Shown here: piece after piece, positions 34,666 through 43,077 of the stretch
Layout of the letters: each line of letters opens with the position of its first letter
Position numbering within the stretch: the first letter of the stretch is position 1
Origin: an uncultured Bacteroidales bacterium
GTDB lineage: Bacteria > Bacteroidota > Bacteroidia > Bacteroidales > FEN-979
Assembly (NCBI GenBank): GCA_903903985.1
Contig: CAIVAT010000118.1
Coordinates: 1-64,000 of the forward strand
Direction of reading: 5' to 3'
Length of the DNA stretch: 64,000 bases
Translations under genes and position numbers: made by a program
The notes under the pieces: model-generated
Databases searched by the model: none
Seen by the model: the letters and a program-made list of their open reading frames with translations, nothing else
What the model was told of the DNA's origin: nothing

Positions 34666-34673
34666 TATCTTTG
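34666..34673 (+). promoter_or_regulatory. Candidate -7 box for parE
   Basis: TATCTTTG fits TAnnTTTG and lies 46 bases before the ATG at 34720. A TTTG at 34638-34641 could be the -33 box, with 24 bases between, slightly wide. It also serves as the divergent spacer from scpB. Confidence 0.5.
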
Positions 34674-34719
34674 CCGCTGAATACAGAACAAGGTCGAAGG
34701 ATAATACAGCATAGACAGA

Positions 34720-36576
34720 ATGAGCAACGAGGAAACCTATACCGAAGACAGCATCCGGTCGCTGGAGTGGAGTGAGCACATCCGCCTTCGTCCGGGGATG
34801 TATATCGGGAAACTTGGCGACGGTTCTTCTCCGGATGATGGTATTTATGTGATGATCAAAGAGATTCTTGACAACTCCATCGATGAGTTCGTCATGGGTT
34901 TTGGCAAGACCATTGAAGTGACCATCAAGGAACAGCTGGTTTGTGTGCGCGATTATGGCCGCGGCATCCCGTTGGGGAAAGTGGTTGACTGTGTTTCAAA
35001 GATAAACACCGGGGCCAAATATGATTCCAAGGTTTTTAAAAAGGCAGTAGGGTTGAACGGGGTTGGGTCCAAAGCGGTAAATGCCCTGTCATCCTATTTC
35101 AAGGTGCAGGCGATCCGCGAAGGCAGAACCCATATCGTGGAATTCCACCAGGGCGATGTGGCGCTGGATGATCCTGAAAAACCTGCGGAACTGAGGTCAG
35201 GCACCATTGTTACCTTTATGCCGGATGAGGAAATCTTTGGCAAATACCATTATATTCCCGAATATGTGCAGAAGATGTTGTGGAATTATGTGTTCCTCAA
35301 CAACGGCCTTACCATCATTTTCAACGGGGAGCGGTTTCATGCACAAAACGGATTGCTCGACCTGCTCAACAGTTACATCGACACCACGGTCATTTATCCT
35401 GTCATCCATTTGCGCGACGGGGATTTTGAATGTGCCTTCACCCATTGCGAAATGTACGGCGAGGAATACTATTCCTTTGTCAACGGCCAGCACACCACCC
35501 AGGGTGGCACCCACCAGGCCTCCTTCCGTGAAGCGTTGGTGAAGACGATCCGCGATTTTTATAAAAAGGATTTCGATACCAATGATATCAAAGCATCCCT
35601 GATCGCTGCGCTGAGCATCAAGGTACAGGATCCTGTTTTTGAATCACAGACAAAAACAAAACTCGGCTCCATCCACGTTGAACCTGACGGCATAACCATC
35701 AGGAATTACATCATGGATATTGTCAAAAAACAGCTTGACAATTTCCTGCATATGAATCCCGATACGGCAGAAGCGCTGCTGCGTAAGATCATGCAAAGTG
35801 AAAAGGAACGCAAGGAGTGGGCCAACATCAAAAAAATCGCCAAGGAAAGTGTAAAAAAAGTCAGCCTTCACAACAAAAAATTGCGCGACTGCAGGATTCA
35901 CTACAACAACCATGATGACCGCCGGTATGAGTCATCCATTTTCATCACCGAAGGCGACTCGGCAAGCGGCTCCATCACCAAAGCCCGTGATGTGAATACC
36001 CAGGCCGTATTCAGCCTGAAGGGCAAGCCACTGAATTGCTTTGGATTAAGCAAACGGGTGGTATATGAAAATGAAGAATTCAACCTGCTCCAGGCCGCCC
36101 TGAACGTGGAGGAAGGATTGGAGAACCTTCGTTATAACTACGTGGTGGTTGCCACCGATGCCGATGTGGATGGCATGCATATCCGGTTGCTGCTGCTCAC
36201 TTTTTTCCTGCAGTTCTATCCCGACCTCGTTCGCAACGGGCATTTGTACATCCTTCAAACCCCGCTATTCCGGGTTCGCAACAAACAAAAAACCATCTAT
36301 TGCTATTCGGAAGACGAAAAGCGCGCGGCCATGGATAAACTCGGGGCAAACCCTGAAATAACACGTTTCAAAGGGCTCGGAGAAATTTCACCCGATGAGT
36401 TCAAGTATTTTATTGCCAAAGATATTCGCCTCGACCCGGTCATCCTTACCAAAGATTCGGCGGTGCTGGATGTACTGACCTTTTACATGGGGAAAAACAC
36501 TCCGGAAAGGCAGAACTTCATCATCGACAATTTGAGGGTGGAAGCCGATATCCTGGAAGAGGCGTTGGTTCACTGA
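34720..36576 (+). CDS. parE: DNA topoisomerase IV subunit B
   Basis: This 618-residue type IIA topoisomerase B subunit has a GHKL ATPase domain (L-R-P-G-M-Y-I-G early, L-D-N-S-I-D-E, G-R-G-I-P-L-G), a transducer domain, then the TOPRIM domain with E-G-D-S-A-S-G-S at about 407-414 and T-D-A-D-V-D-G. The length fits ParE-type subunits without the extra GyrB insert. With ParC it decatenates chromosomes. The partner parC is not downstream, where only a dead gene is found, so it must lie elsewhere. An own promoter is visible. Confidence 0.87.
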   Translation: MSNEETYTEDSIRSLEWSEHIRLRPGMYIGKLGDGSSPDDGIYVMIKEILDNSIDEFVMGFGKTIEVTIKEQLVCVRDYGRGIPLGKVVDCVSKINTGAKYDSKVFKKAVGLNGVGSKAVNALSSYFKVQAIREGRTHIVEFHQGDVALDDPEKPAELRSGTIVTFMPDEEIFGKYHYIPEYVQKMLWNYVFLNNGLTIIFNGERFHAQNGLLDLLNSYIDTTVIYPVIHLRDGDFECAFTHCEMYGEEYYSFVNGQHTTQGGTHQASFREALVKTIRDFYKKDFDTNDIKASLIAALSIKVQDPVFESQTKTKLGSIHVEPDGITIRNYIMDIVKKQLDNFLHMNPDTAEALLRKIMQSEKERKEWANIKKIAKESVKKVSLHNKKLRDCRIHYNNHDDRRYESSIFITEGDSASGSITKARDVNTQAVFSLKGKPLNCFGLSKRVVYENEEFNLLQAALNVEEGLENLRYNYVVVATDADVDGMHIRLLLLTFFLQFYPDLVRNGHLYILQTPLFRVRNKQKTIYCYSEDEKRAAMDKLGANPEITRFKGLGEISPDEFKYFIAKDIRLDPVILTKDSAVLDVLTFYMGKNTPERQNFIIDNLRVEADILEEALVH

Positions 36577-36597
36577 CCAATATTCAAATCCTTTTTT

Positions 36598-36643
36598 ACT
36601 GAATCTAAGCAGGTTTGCAAATGCCAACCTGCTTAGATTCAGT
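36598..36643. repeat. Perfect 18-bp inverted repeat after parE
   Basis: Arms actgaatctaagcaggtt (36598-36615) and aacctgcttagattcagt (36626-36643) are perfectly complementary around a 10-base loop. The hairpin lies 22 bases after the parE stop. No T-run follows on either strand, so it is not a standard intrinsic terminator, though it could still end or stabilise the parE transcript. Confidence 0.85.
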
Positions 36644-36711
36644 GATGCTGAGCGTTTGAGTTTGCAAATTCAACCAGGCGAAGTATAATTGGAAGGCCGG
36701 ATGCAAATGGA

Positions 36712-37172
36712 TCAAAGCAACCCTGCGTTTTTCAGTATCTCAGAAAGTTTTGGCTGGGTTTTAGCGAAATCCACCAGAACGGCAACGATCCGCTGATCCT
36801 CCTTTTTCAATGGGGCCAAAGAGAGTTTGCGGTCTCAGAAAGCAAAACCGAAGATGCTTACCATCATGGTGGAAAAATACCGATGATGGCCCACAGAAAA
36901 TTGAAAAGCTGGTCGAACCGGGCATTGATTTCCGATCGGAAACCTGTATATTGTTTACCGTCAGCTTCAAATTGTTTATTAACCGCTTCAAATTGTTTGT
37001 TAACTGCTTCAAACCTGATCGCCATTTCCGTTTGCAGGGCTTCTGCCTTCTGTTCAGTGCGAATGAGCCGGTCACGGTCATCCAGGGTAAACGGAATCTC
37101 TTTTGCCGCCGCAAAGGCAATCGCTGGCATGAACGCTACTAAAAACAGGATAATTTTTTGAATTGTTTTCAT
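36712..37172 (-). pseudogene. Broken gene for a small exported coiled-coil membrane protein
   Basis: An ATG at 37172 opens a signal peptide (M-K-T-I-Q-K-I-I-L-F-L, ending A-F-A-A-A). A coiled region follows with repeats of R-F-E-A-V-N-K-Q-F-E-A-V-N-K-Q-F, then a membrane helix starts (F-N-F-L-W-A-I-I-G-I-F). There the frame ends. Another frame continues it: M-M-V-S-I-F-G-F-A-F, a TGA where the family has Trp, then D-R-K-L-S-L-A-P and a tail ending L-S-E-I-L-K-N-A-G-L-L at 36712. One frameshift and one stop therefore inactivate it. The intact form would be about 150 residues, of unknown function. Confidence 0.7.
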
Positions 37173-37313
37173 TTTGTTCCGGATTAAAGTTTGACTGCTT
37201 AATCCGGTTTCGGAAACAAAAGTAATGCAGAAAACGCGAGAAGTCAGCAACTTTTTTTCCTGGCATTATTGTTTATTTGCCCGGCTCCATCCACTTCGTG
37301 ATTTTCACTGTTT

Positions 37314-37898
37314 TTAACCTTTGTCATTCCGTTTCATCGGCCAAATCGCGGAGGAGTACTTCAAATTGGTTTCCCGCCGTTTGATGAGGTCTCTCAACTC
37401 AAAAAGCATGTCCTGGTTCACCTGCTGGGCCATCGGGATCACCCATTTCTTGGTATCGGCCATCATGTTTTTAATATAGTCCTTGTCAAAAATGTCGGGA
37501 TGCAGGTCGGTGAGGTTGCTGATGCGGTCGGCACACTTTAATATTTTGGCTGAATCGGACCCCTCCAGGAGGATCCGTTTCAGGAACTCCTCTTTGGTTT
37601 CCGGTTTATGTCTGGTGACTTCAAGGACGAGTTCCAGCACTTTCTGCCCGTCTTTATCAATTGCCCTGATCTCATCATAGGAAGTGCATTTCACATCTTC
37701 GATTAAATCATGTATCACGGCGGCTTTCAGCAATATGGCATCCATGTAATGATAATCAATCAGAATCGCAAGTGTGGCGAAGGCATGCCGGAACTGGTTT
37801 CCGCCAACATACCGTTTTACGCCGCGCAAAGCGGTGGCTTTCTGGAGATAAGGGGCAATGACCATTCCGGCAAGAATGTCTTTTTCAAAATTTTCCAT
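37314..37898 (-). CDS. HD-domain phosphohydrolase, RelA/SpoT hydrolase-like
   Basis: This 194-residue cytoplasmic protein matches the HD hydrolase domain of RelA/SpoT and Mesh1: H-A-F-A-T-L-A near residue 38, A-A-V-I-H-D-L-I-E-D at about 59-68 (the metal-binding His-Asp) and K-C-A-D-R-I-S-N-L near 121. No synthetase or TGS/ACT domain is present. It could degrade (p)ppGpp or hydrolyse another nucleotide. It overlaps nnr by 14 bases and is the last gene of the operon. Confidence 0.75.
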   Translation of the reverse strand: MENFEKDILAGMVIAPYLQKATALRGVKRYVGGNQFRHAFATLAILIDYHYMDAILLKAAVIHDLIEDVKCTSYDEIRAIDKDGQKVLELVLEVTRHKPETKEEFLKRILLEGSDSAKILKCADRISNLTDLHPDIFDKDYIKNMMADTKKWVIPMAQQVNQDMLFELRDLIKRRETNLKYSSAIWPMKRNDKG

Positions 37899-39417
37899 AA
37901 AGTGATTGAAATGATTTTCCCAGGTTAGTAATGATATCGCTTGCTATCAATGCTTCAAAGCCTTGTTCTTTCAATGCATGATCACCAGCCAGGCCATGGA
38001 TGTAAACACCCAGGAGGCACGATTCAAGTGATGTGTATCCCTGTGCCATGAGTCCGGCAATGATCCCTGTGAGAACATCCCCGCTTCCACCGGTTGCCAT
38101 GCCCGGATTTCCGGTTGTGTTGAAGTAACACCGGCCATCAGGCGTTGTCACTGCCGTGTGGGCTCCTTTCAATACCACAAAGCATTGATGCCTGAATGAG
38201 AAATCGCGTTGAATCCGGTTTCTGTCAAAATTGTTGCTGCTTGTTCCCGCAAGCCGCTCAAATTCCTTCGGGTGAGGCGTGAAGACCGACCCTTTGGGTA
38301 AAAAGCCCAGCCATGTTTTGTTTTCTCCAAGGATATTGATGGCATCAGCATCAAAAAGAATGGGGATCCTGGCATGTTGGATCATTATTTTCAAGGCATT
38401 GGCGGTTCGCAGTGAAGTACCAATCCCCGGACCGATGGCAATGGAGGAATAGTTTGATAAATCGTCAGGTGCCGCCGAATAATGATCCTCATCCGGATCG
38501 ATTGAGAGCATTGCCTCCGGCGCGGCAGTTTGCAGGATGGTCATCCCCGATTTTGGAATCCGCATGGTGACCAGCCCCGGACCAGAGCGCAGACAGGCCC
38601 TGGCCGACAACACGGCTGCACCCATTTTCCCGGCAGAGCCGGCAATGATCAATGCGTGGCCGAATGTTCCTTTGTGCGAATATTTATTGCGTTTTTTCAG
38701 GATCATGGCTGCGTCAGCCTCTTCCAGCATGAAATTCTGAACGGAGGCCGAGTCGATGAAATCCTGGCTTAGGCCAATATCGAGCATTTGCCAGTTTCCG
38801 ATAAAAGCGTCGTTCTCCGGAAAGAAAAAGGCCAGTTTTGGCGGAGCAAAAGTGAGGGTATGGTCTGCGTGGATCACCAGGTGCGCGAGCGTTGTCTGGG
38901 TCGTGGTATCGCAAAACAGTCCCGAAGGCACATCAATGGCCACCACCCTGGCGCTGCTGGTGTTGATATGATGTATGACCGACGACACCAAACCATCCGC
39001 AGGCCGCATCAGCCCGTTTCCCAAAACAGCATCAATGACGACATCTGTTTCAGCAATGACCGGAAGATCCTTTGAATCCTTCATCAGCCTGCATTCCTGC
39101 ATTCCTACATCCGTGCATTCGTGCATTCGCTGAAAATTGATGCTGCATGCGGGCGACATCTTTTCAGGGGGCGAAAGGTAAAATACCGCTGTCGGGAATC
39201 CCGCTTTGTGCATCATGCGCGCGATGGCAAACCCATCGCCGCCATTGTTCCCGGAGCCGCAGAAAACCTTGATTTGCTGATCGGCGGAAAGATGGTCTTT
39301 CAGCCATTCAAAACAAGCCTTTGCAGCACGTTCCATCAGGTCGATGTCGGCAATCGGCTCATTGATAATGGTATAGGCGTCTGCTTCCCGGATCAGCGGA
39401 ACAGGTAATATTTTCAT
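37885..39417 (-). CDS. nnr: Bifunctional NAD(P)H-hydrate epimerase / ADP-dependent dehydratase
   Basis: This 510-residue repair enzyme returns hydrated NADH and NADPH to the active form. The N-terminal YjeF_N epimerase domain has C-G-S-G-N-N-G-G-D-G at about 54-63. The C-terminal kinase-like dehydratase domain (from about 225) has the G-P-G-I-G-T motif and the closing A-T-G-G-S-G-D-V-L-T-G-I. The epimerase domain contains a short insertion, M-H-E-C-T-D-V-G-M-Q-E-C-R, coded by a tandem TGCATTC repeat (39089-39129). It is 32 bases from DUF2279 and overlaps the HD gene. Confidence 0.88.
   Translation of the reverse strand: MKILPVPLIREADAYTIINEPIADIDLMERAAKACFEWLKDHLSADQQIKVFCGSGNNGGDGFAIARMMHKAGFPTAVFYLSPPEKMSPACSINFQRMHECTDVGMQECRLMKDSKDLPVIAETDVVIDAVLGNGLMRPADGLVSSVIHHINTSSARVVAIDVPSGLFCDTTTQTTLAHLVIHADHTLTFAPPKLAFFFPENDAFIGNWQMLDIGLSQDFIDSASVQNFMLEEADAAMILKKRNKYSHKGTFGHALIIAGSAGKMGAAVLSARACLRSGPGLVTMRIPKSGMTILQTAAPEAMLSIDPDEDHYSAAPDDLSNYSSIAIGPGIGTSLRTANALKIMIQHARIPILFDADAINILGENKTWLGFLPKGSVFTPHPKEFERLAGTSSNNFDRNRIQRDFSFRHQCFVVLKGAHTAVTTPDGRCYFNTTGNPGMATGGSGDVLTGIIAGLMAQGYTSLESCLLGVYIHGLAGDHALKEQGFEALIASDIITNLGKSFQSLYGKF
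39089..39129. repeat. TGCATTC tandem repeat within nnr
   Basis: Five units of a TGCATTCC/TACATCCG/TGCATTCG type, 8-9 bases each, lie in tandem within the epimerase domain. They keep the frame and code His/Glu/Cys-rich residues (M-H-E-C, M-Q-E-C). The surrounding protein reads normally, so this looks like a repeat that expanded inside the gene. Confidence 0.7.
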
Positions 39418-39449
39418 GCTGAATAAAAAAGTAAAGATACACGATTATT

Positions 39450-40397
39450 TTAATAATAAAATGCGTATGCCTTAAATTGACCAAGTGTATTGTATTCCAG
39501 TGTTGGCGAAGGGATCTTGATAAAACTCAGTACATTGAAGATCACTTTCAATACTTTTGATTTCACAGGGATACGGGTAAGGTCAACATCCAAGGAGAGG
39601 AAAAACTGTCGATACCTTGTAAATTCAGTTGCCGGGTGGCTGCCTTGTCCGGCCGGGTTGCTGAACCCGCCGGTCATGCCTTCAGCGCCATACCCGACGG
39701 CAATGTTCAGCCATTTCGGAAATTTCGACCGCCCTGGAAGGAAGGAAGAGATGTTCCCTGAAATCCAGTAGGAGTGCCCGTTATAATCTTTCACCATCTG
39801 CTGGATCAGGTTATCGCCCAGTAAATCAGGCCTGTACTGAGCAAATTGTGTTTGATGGAATGAGTATTTCAACGAGAACCGCTGTTCATGCCATCCCAAC
39901 TGCTGACCGATGAAGATCATGCTGCCCAGGGTGTTCGCAGTCAAGTCACCAAGGGAAAAGCCCCATTCCGACGAAAATCCGTCGAGGATTTCGATGTTCA
40001 TCATATAGGCAAACCCAAGCAGCCCCCCAAACCATGCCGCTTTTTTCTCTTTTACGCCCGACCATCGGTAGGTGAAATAACCGATCCTGCTGATGTAGTA
40101 AGAGGTGACCCCATGGCCGCATTTATCCGTTTGCATCCATTCATTGTCGTCGTTGAACAGGTGGAATGACGATTGGGGGTAATCATGGTACCATGCAAAA
40201 TACAATCCCGTGAGTGACGCTACGTACAAGGTACCCTGGGCAGCGAGAACGCCTGTCAGCCGTGCCTTGTGGATCGTATCGGATTCCCGGTTCAATGAAT
40301 CCGGCGATTGGGCATTCAGCAGTGGCCGGCATGCAAGGCATAGCAGCATCAGGGTACAGCCAAGCCGGATCCGCCGGATTTTTCCTGCGGCATTCAC
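39450..40397 (-). CDS. DUF2279 family lipoprotein or membrane protein
   Basis: This 315-residue protein has an N-terminal signal (about 12-29, L-G-C-T-L-M-L-L-C-L-A-C) with possible lipidation Cys. The body matches DUF2279: Y-Y-I-S-R-I-G-Y near 101, F-G-G-L-L-G-F-A-Y at about 124-132, E-I-L-D-G-F-S-S-E-W-G-F-S-L-G-D and L-G-W-H-E-Q-R-F-S-L-K-Y-S. It is a periplasmic or outer-membrane-associated protein without known activity. Its start overlaps the mltG stop by four bases, tying it to cell-wall genes. Confidence 0.75.
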   Translation of the reverse strand: MNAAGKIRRIRLGCTLMLLCLACRPLLNAQSPDSLNRESDTIHKARLTGVLAAQGTLYVASLTGLYFAWYHDYPQSSFHLFNDDNEWMQTDKCGHGVTSYYISRIGYFTYRWSGVKEKKAAWFGGLLGFAYMMNIEILDGFSSEWGFSLGDLTANTLGSMIFIGQQLGWHEQRFSLKYSFHQTQFAQYRPDLLGDNLIQQMVKDYNGHSYWISGNISSFLPGRSKFPKWLNIAVGYGAEGMTGGFSNPAGQGSHPATEFTRYRQFFLSLDVDLTRIPVKSKVLKVIFNVLSFIKIPSPTLEYNTLGQFKAYAFYY

Positions 40398-41473
40398 CGG
40401 ATATTCATTTTGTTCAGCGCCTGCTGATACCTTTTTGCATTTCGGTTATGTTCTTCAAGGGTCGTTGCGAAATTGTGGTAACCCGACAAATCCTCCTTTG
40501 CGCAGAAATAGTAGAAGGAATGGTTTGCTGCATGCAGTACCGCGTCGACCGAGGCAACAGACGGCAGGCAGATCGGACCAGGTGGCAGCCCTGCATGGAG
40601 ATAAGTGTTGTAGGGGGAAATAATTTCGGTATGTGCCTTAAGGACCCGTTTGATGCGATAATCGTTCCAGGCAAAAATTACTGTCGGGTCGGCCTGAAGC
40701 GGGATCTGTTTCTTCAGCCGGTTCAGGTATACCCCAGCGATGGAAGGTTTCTCCTGGTTTTTATTGCTCTCTTTTTCCACGATCGAAGCCAGGGTGACCA
40801 CTTCTTCAACCGTCAGGCGCAAAGAATCGGCGAGGTGTTTCCGATAGGGATCCCAGAAATGGTTGTATTCATCCTGCATCCTTTTAAAGAGCTGGTCTCC
40901 CGAGGTATTCCAGAAAAAATCATAAGTGTCGGGAATAAAAAGAACCAGGAGCGTGGAAGGGGAGAGATGAAACCGGGCAAGGTAGGCAGCATCATGAAAT
41001 AGTTTACAAAGCTGCACCGAATCAACCTCCAGTTGCCTGCCGATTTTACCTGCAAGATCTTCACTTGTCCTCAGGTTTTGAATGACAATGCGAACCGGTT
41101 CCTGTTTTCCTGAACGTAGGAGGTTGACAAGTGCATTGTTTCGCATTCCGTTGATAAGCCGGTACCTTCCGGGCTTGACAAGGCGGTTGTAATGCTTGCG
41201 CATCGACAGCCATTCGAATGAACCGGGATCGGTAAGATATTCTTTTTTTACCAGAGAATCTTTAACTGCCCGGAATGTTGAGCCTGTTTTGATATAGAAG
41301 TAAGTGGTCTTTTTTCCATGGAGACTGATCACCGGTTTGGTGATCCTTAAGTAAAACCAGGCTATTGCAATCATAACAAGAATAGCAGCAACTCCGGAAC
41401 CTATCAAGGTAATCTGAATTCCGGAAAGACGGCGTTTGGGTTGTTGGTTGGTTTGGAAAGCCTCGTTAGCCAT
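40394..41473 (-). CDS. mltG: Endolytic peptidoglycan transglycosylase MltG
   Basis: This 359-residue inner-membrane protein has one membrane helix (about 24-46) and a periplasmic YceG domain. The catalytic Glu is in L-A-S-I-V-E-K-E-S-N near 239, with the F-I-P-D-T-Y-D-F-F-W and Y-N-T-Y-L-H-A-G-L-P-P-G-P-I motifs of the family. It cuts nascent glycan strands and may set their length. It overlaps GNAT upstream by 8 bases and DUF2279 downstream by 4. Confidence 0.9.
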   Translation of the reverse strand: MANEAFQTNQQPKRRLSGIQITLIGSGVAAILVMIAIAWFYLRITKPVISLHGKKTTYFYIKTGSTFRAVKDSLVKKEYLTDPGSFEWLSMRKHYNRLVKPGRYRLINGMRNNALVNLLRSGKQEPVRIVIQNLRTSEDLAGKIGRQLEVDSVQLCKLFHDAAYLARFHLSPSTLLVLFIPDTYDFFWNTSGDQLFKRMQDEYNHFWDPYRKHLADSLRLTVEEVVTLASIVEKESNKNQEKPSIAGVYLNRLKKQIPLQADPTVIFAWNDYRIKRVLKAHTEIISPYNTYLHAGLPPGPICLPSVASVDAVLHAANHSFYYFCAKEDLSGYHNFATTLEEHNRNAKRYQQALNKMNIR

Positions 41474-42011
41474 GATGGTTGATCAGTTGAAACATCGCTT
41501 CCGCCTTCCATTGCTGTCCATCAAAGATCCAATCCTTTTTTATCCCGCATTTCACAAAACCAAGTTTTTCAAATAAATGCAGGCTGGAGGTATTATCAGG
41601 AGAAATATTGCAATACAGCTGGTGGAGTTGAAGTGTGCCAAATGCATACCGGATAAAAATTTCCATGGCTTCAAAGGCATACCCCTTTTGGCGGTATGGC
41701 TCCAGAATCAATATCCCAATGCCTGCCCGGTGATGATATGGATCAAAATCGAACAGATCGATCGTTCCCGCCGGCATTTCTCCAGATCCCATCTCTACCA
41801 GGTCGACCATCAGGCGCAATTGCCTTGATGCAAAAATGTCGTTTTGGGTATTCAACACAAGTTCTTCCATCTGAAACCGTGAAAAAGGGGACAGCGTATT
41901 GCTTACATTCCAAACAGACGGGTCATTTTCCCAGGTGTACAACAAGTCAACATCGCCGGGTTCAAGTGCACGCAACTTGACATGGATGCCGGTAAGAGTG
42001 GTGTTTAGCAT
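41466..42011 (-). CDS. GNAT-family N-acetyltransferase
   Basis: The protein is 181 residues from the ATG at 42011 (M-L-N-T-T-L-T-G-I-H-V-K-L-R-A-L-E); another ATG at 42032 would add seven residues. It is close to the SpeG/RimJ-like branch: L-E-P-G-D-V-D-L-L-Y-T-W-E-N, the acetyl-CoA loop Q-K-G-Y-A-F-E-A-M-E and the C-terminal L-H-L-F-E-K-L-G-F. The substrate is unknown (an amine or protein N-terminus). It is the first gene of the mltG operon, about 150 bases from dapF. Confidence 0.8.
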   Translation of the reverse strand: MLNTTLTGIHVKLRALEPGDVDLLYTWENDPSVWNVSNTLSPFSRFQMEELVLNTQNDIFASRQLRLMVDLVEMGSGEMPAGTIDLFDFDPYHHRAGIGILILEPYRQKGYAFEAMEIFIRYAFGTLQLHQLYCNISPDNTSSLHLFEKLGFVKCGIKKDWIFDGQQWKAEAMFQLINHHG

Positions 42012-42048
42012 GGGGTATGAATTATAAGTCACAGATTTTTAGAGTCGT

Positions 42049-42113
42049 AGGGTAACAGGGTAACAGGGTAACAGGGTAACAAGGTAACAGGGTAACAGGG
42101 TAACAGGGTAACA
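42049..42113. repeat. AGGGTAACA tandem repeat array (about 7 units)
   Basis: A direct array of a 9-bp unit, nearly perfect (one copy AAGGTAACA), lies between dapF and the GNAT gene. The same unit builds arrays at 46964 and, in inverted form, at 15371. Confidence 0.9.
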
Positions 42114-42162
42114 TGAGCCATACCTGCATTGTTTGTATTGTCTTCATTGTCCGCCATGCTGG

Positions 42163-42948
42163 TTATACCTGGATCTCTCCATTGTAAACGAACTTTGCCG
42201 GTCCTTCAAGCCATATTTGCTCGAATGACATTCCCGTTTGCAAGAAGCTTACCTGCAGCGACCCGCCCGGCGTTTTAATCTGATAAACACCTTTACTGTT
42301 TCCGATTTTAAATGCTGTTGCGATGGCAGCGGCTGTAACTCCTGTGCCGCAGGAAAGGGTTTCATTTTCAACACCGCGTTCATAGGTTCTTACAAACAAA
42401 AACTCGTCCTGTAATTCTGCAAAATCAACGTTGGTGCCTCCGGGCAAAAACCGGGCGTCATTGCGCAGCACCTTGCCCATATTGAATACATCAGCGGAGG
42501 CGGCATCTTTTACAAATTTCACAAAATGGGGTGATCCGGTATCTATAAACAGCCCGTCTTCATATATTTTTCCGATCCGGGTATCTTTCATTCTGATCCT
42601 GTAGGTCACATCCAACGGGTTTTCAACAGCTTGCGCTTCATGCATTCCATCCACCGCCCAAAAGCGGGCCGCAACATCGACCATGCCAAGGGATTTTGCA
42701 TAGGCGGTCATGCACCTTCCGCCATTTCCGCACATGGTACTCTCATTCCCATCAGCATTGTAATACGTCATTGCAAAGTCGAACCCGCTCTTCTCCGAAA
42801 GCAGCATCAATCCATCGGCTCCGATTCCGAAATGCCGGTTGCAAAGGAAGGATACCTGGGCTGTTGTTGGTTTCCAGTGGTTCAGCCGGTTGTCAGCAAT
42901 GATAAAATCATTGCCCGTTCCATGGTATTTTGAAAAAGAAAGTTTCAT
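42163..42948 (-). CDS. dapF: Diaminopimelate epimerase
   Basis: The protein is 261 residues from the ATG at 42948 (M-K-L-S-F-S-K-Y-H-G-T-G-N-D-F), the usual DapF start; the frame opens further up but adds non-family residues. Both catalytic Cys sites are present: M-C-G-N-G-G-R-C near 70 and L-S-C-G-T-G-V-T-A near 203. It interconverts LL- and meso-diaminopimelate for lysine and peptidoglycan synthesis. A -7 box lies about 32 bases upstream. Confidence 0.9.
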   Translation of the reverse strand: MKLSFSKYHGTGNDFIIADNRLNHWKPTTAQVSFLCNRHFGIGADGLMLLSEKSGFDFAMTYYNADGNESTMCGNGGRCMTAYAKSLGMVDVAARFWAVDGMHEAQAVENPLDVTYRIRMKDTRIGKIYEDGLFIDTGSPHFVKFVKDAASADVFNMGKVLRNDARFLPGGTNVDFAELQDEFLFVRTYERGVENETLSCGTGVTAAAIATAFKIGNSKGVYQIKTPGGSLQVSFLQTGMSFEQIWLEGPAKFVYNGEIQV

Positions 42949-42979
42949 ACGTTCTTGCGTTTGCAAAGCTAACGAAAAG

Positions 42980-42987
42980 CAAAGATA
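42980..42987 (-). promoter_or_regulatory. Candidate -7 box for dapF
   Basis: The minus strand reads TATCTTTG, 32 bases before the ATG at 42948, a good match to TAnnTTTG. It supports the shorter dapF start, because the longer one at 42999 lies upstream of the box. Confidence 0.5.
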
Positions 42988-43062
42988 AATCATCTGCATT
43001 CACGATGACCCGATCAAATCGGTTTTGCTGTCGCGTGCATCCGAAGGTTTAGGATATTTTAT

Positions 43063-43070
43063 TACTTTTG
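43063..43070 (+). promoter_or_regulatory. Candidate -7 box for the outer-membrane barrel gene
   Basis: TACTTTTG fits TAnnTTTG and ends 7 bases before the ATG at 43078, so the leader would be nearly absent. No -33 box at normal spacing. Confidence 0.4.
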
Positions 43071-43077
43071 ACAGCCT

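Noticed and set aside
36598..36643. Intrinsic terminator of parE
   Set aside because: No T-run follows the hairpin on either strand, so it is listed only as an inverted repeat.
36761..37120. 119-residue minus-strand open frame
   Set aside because: Only part of it reads like protein; the repaired pseudogene frames explain the region better.
42049..42113. Homing endonuclease I-SceI-like site (AGGGTAACAGGGTAA)
   Set aside because: The resemblance to TAGGGATAACAGGGTAAT comes from the tandem unit; no endonuclease gene is near.
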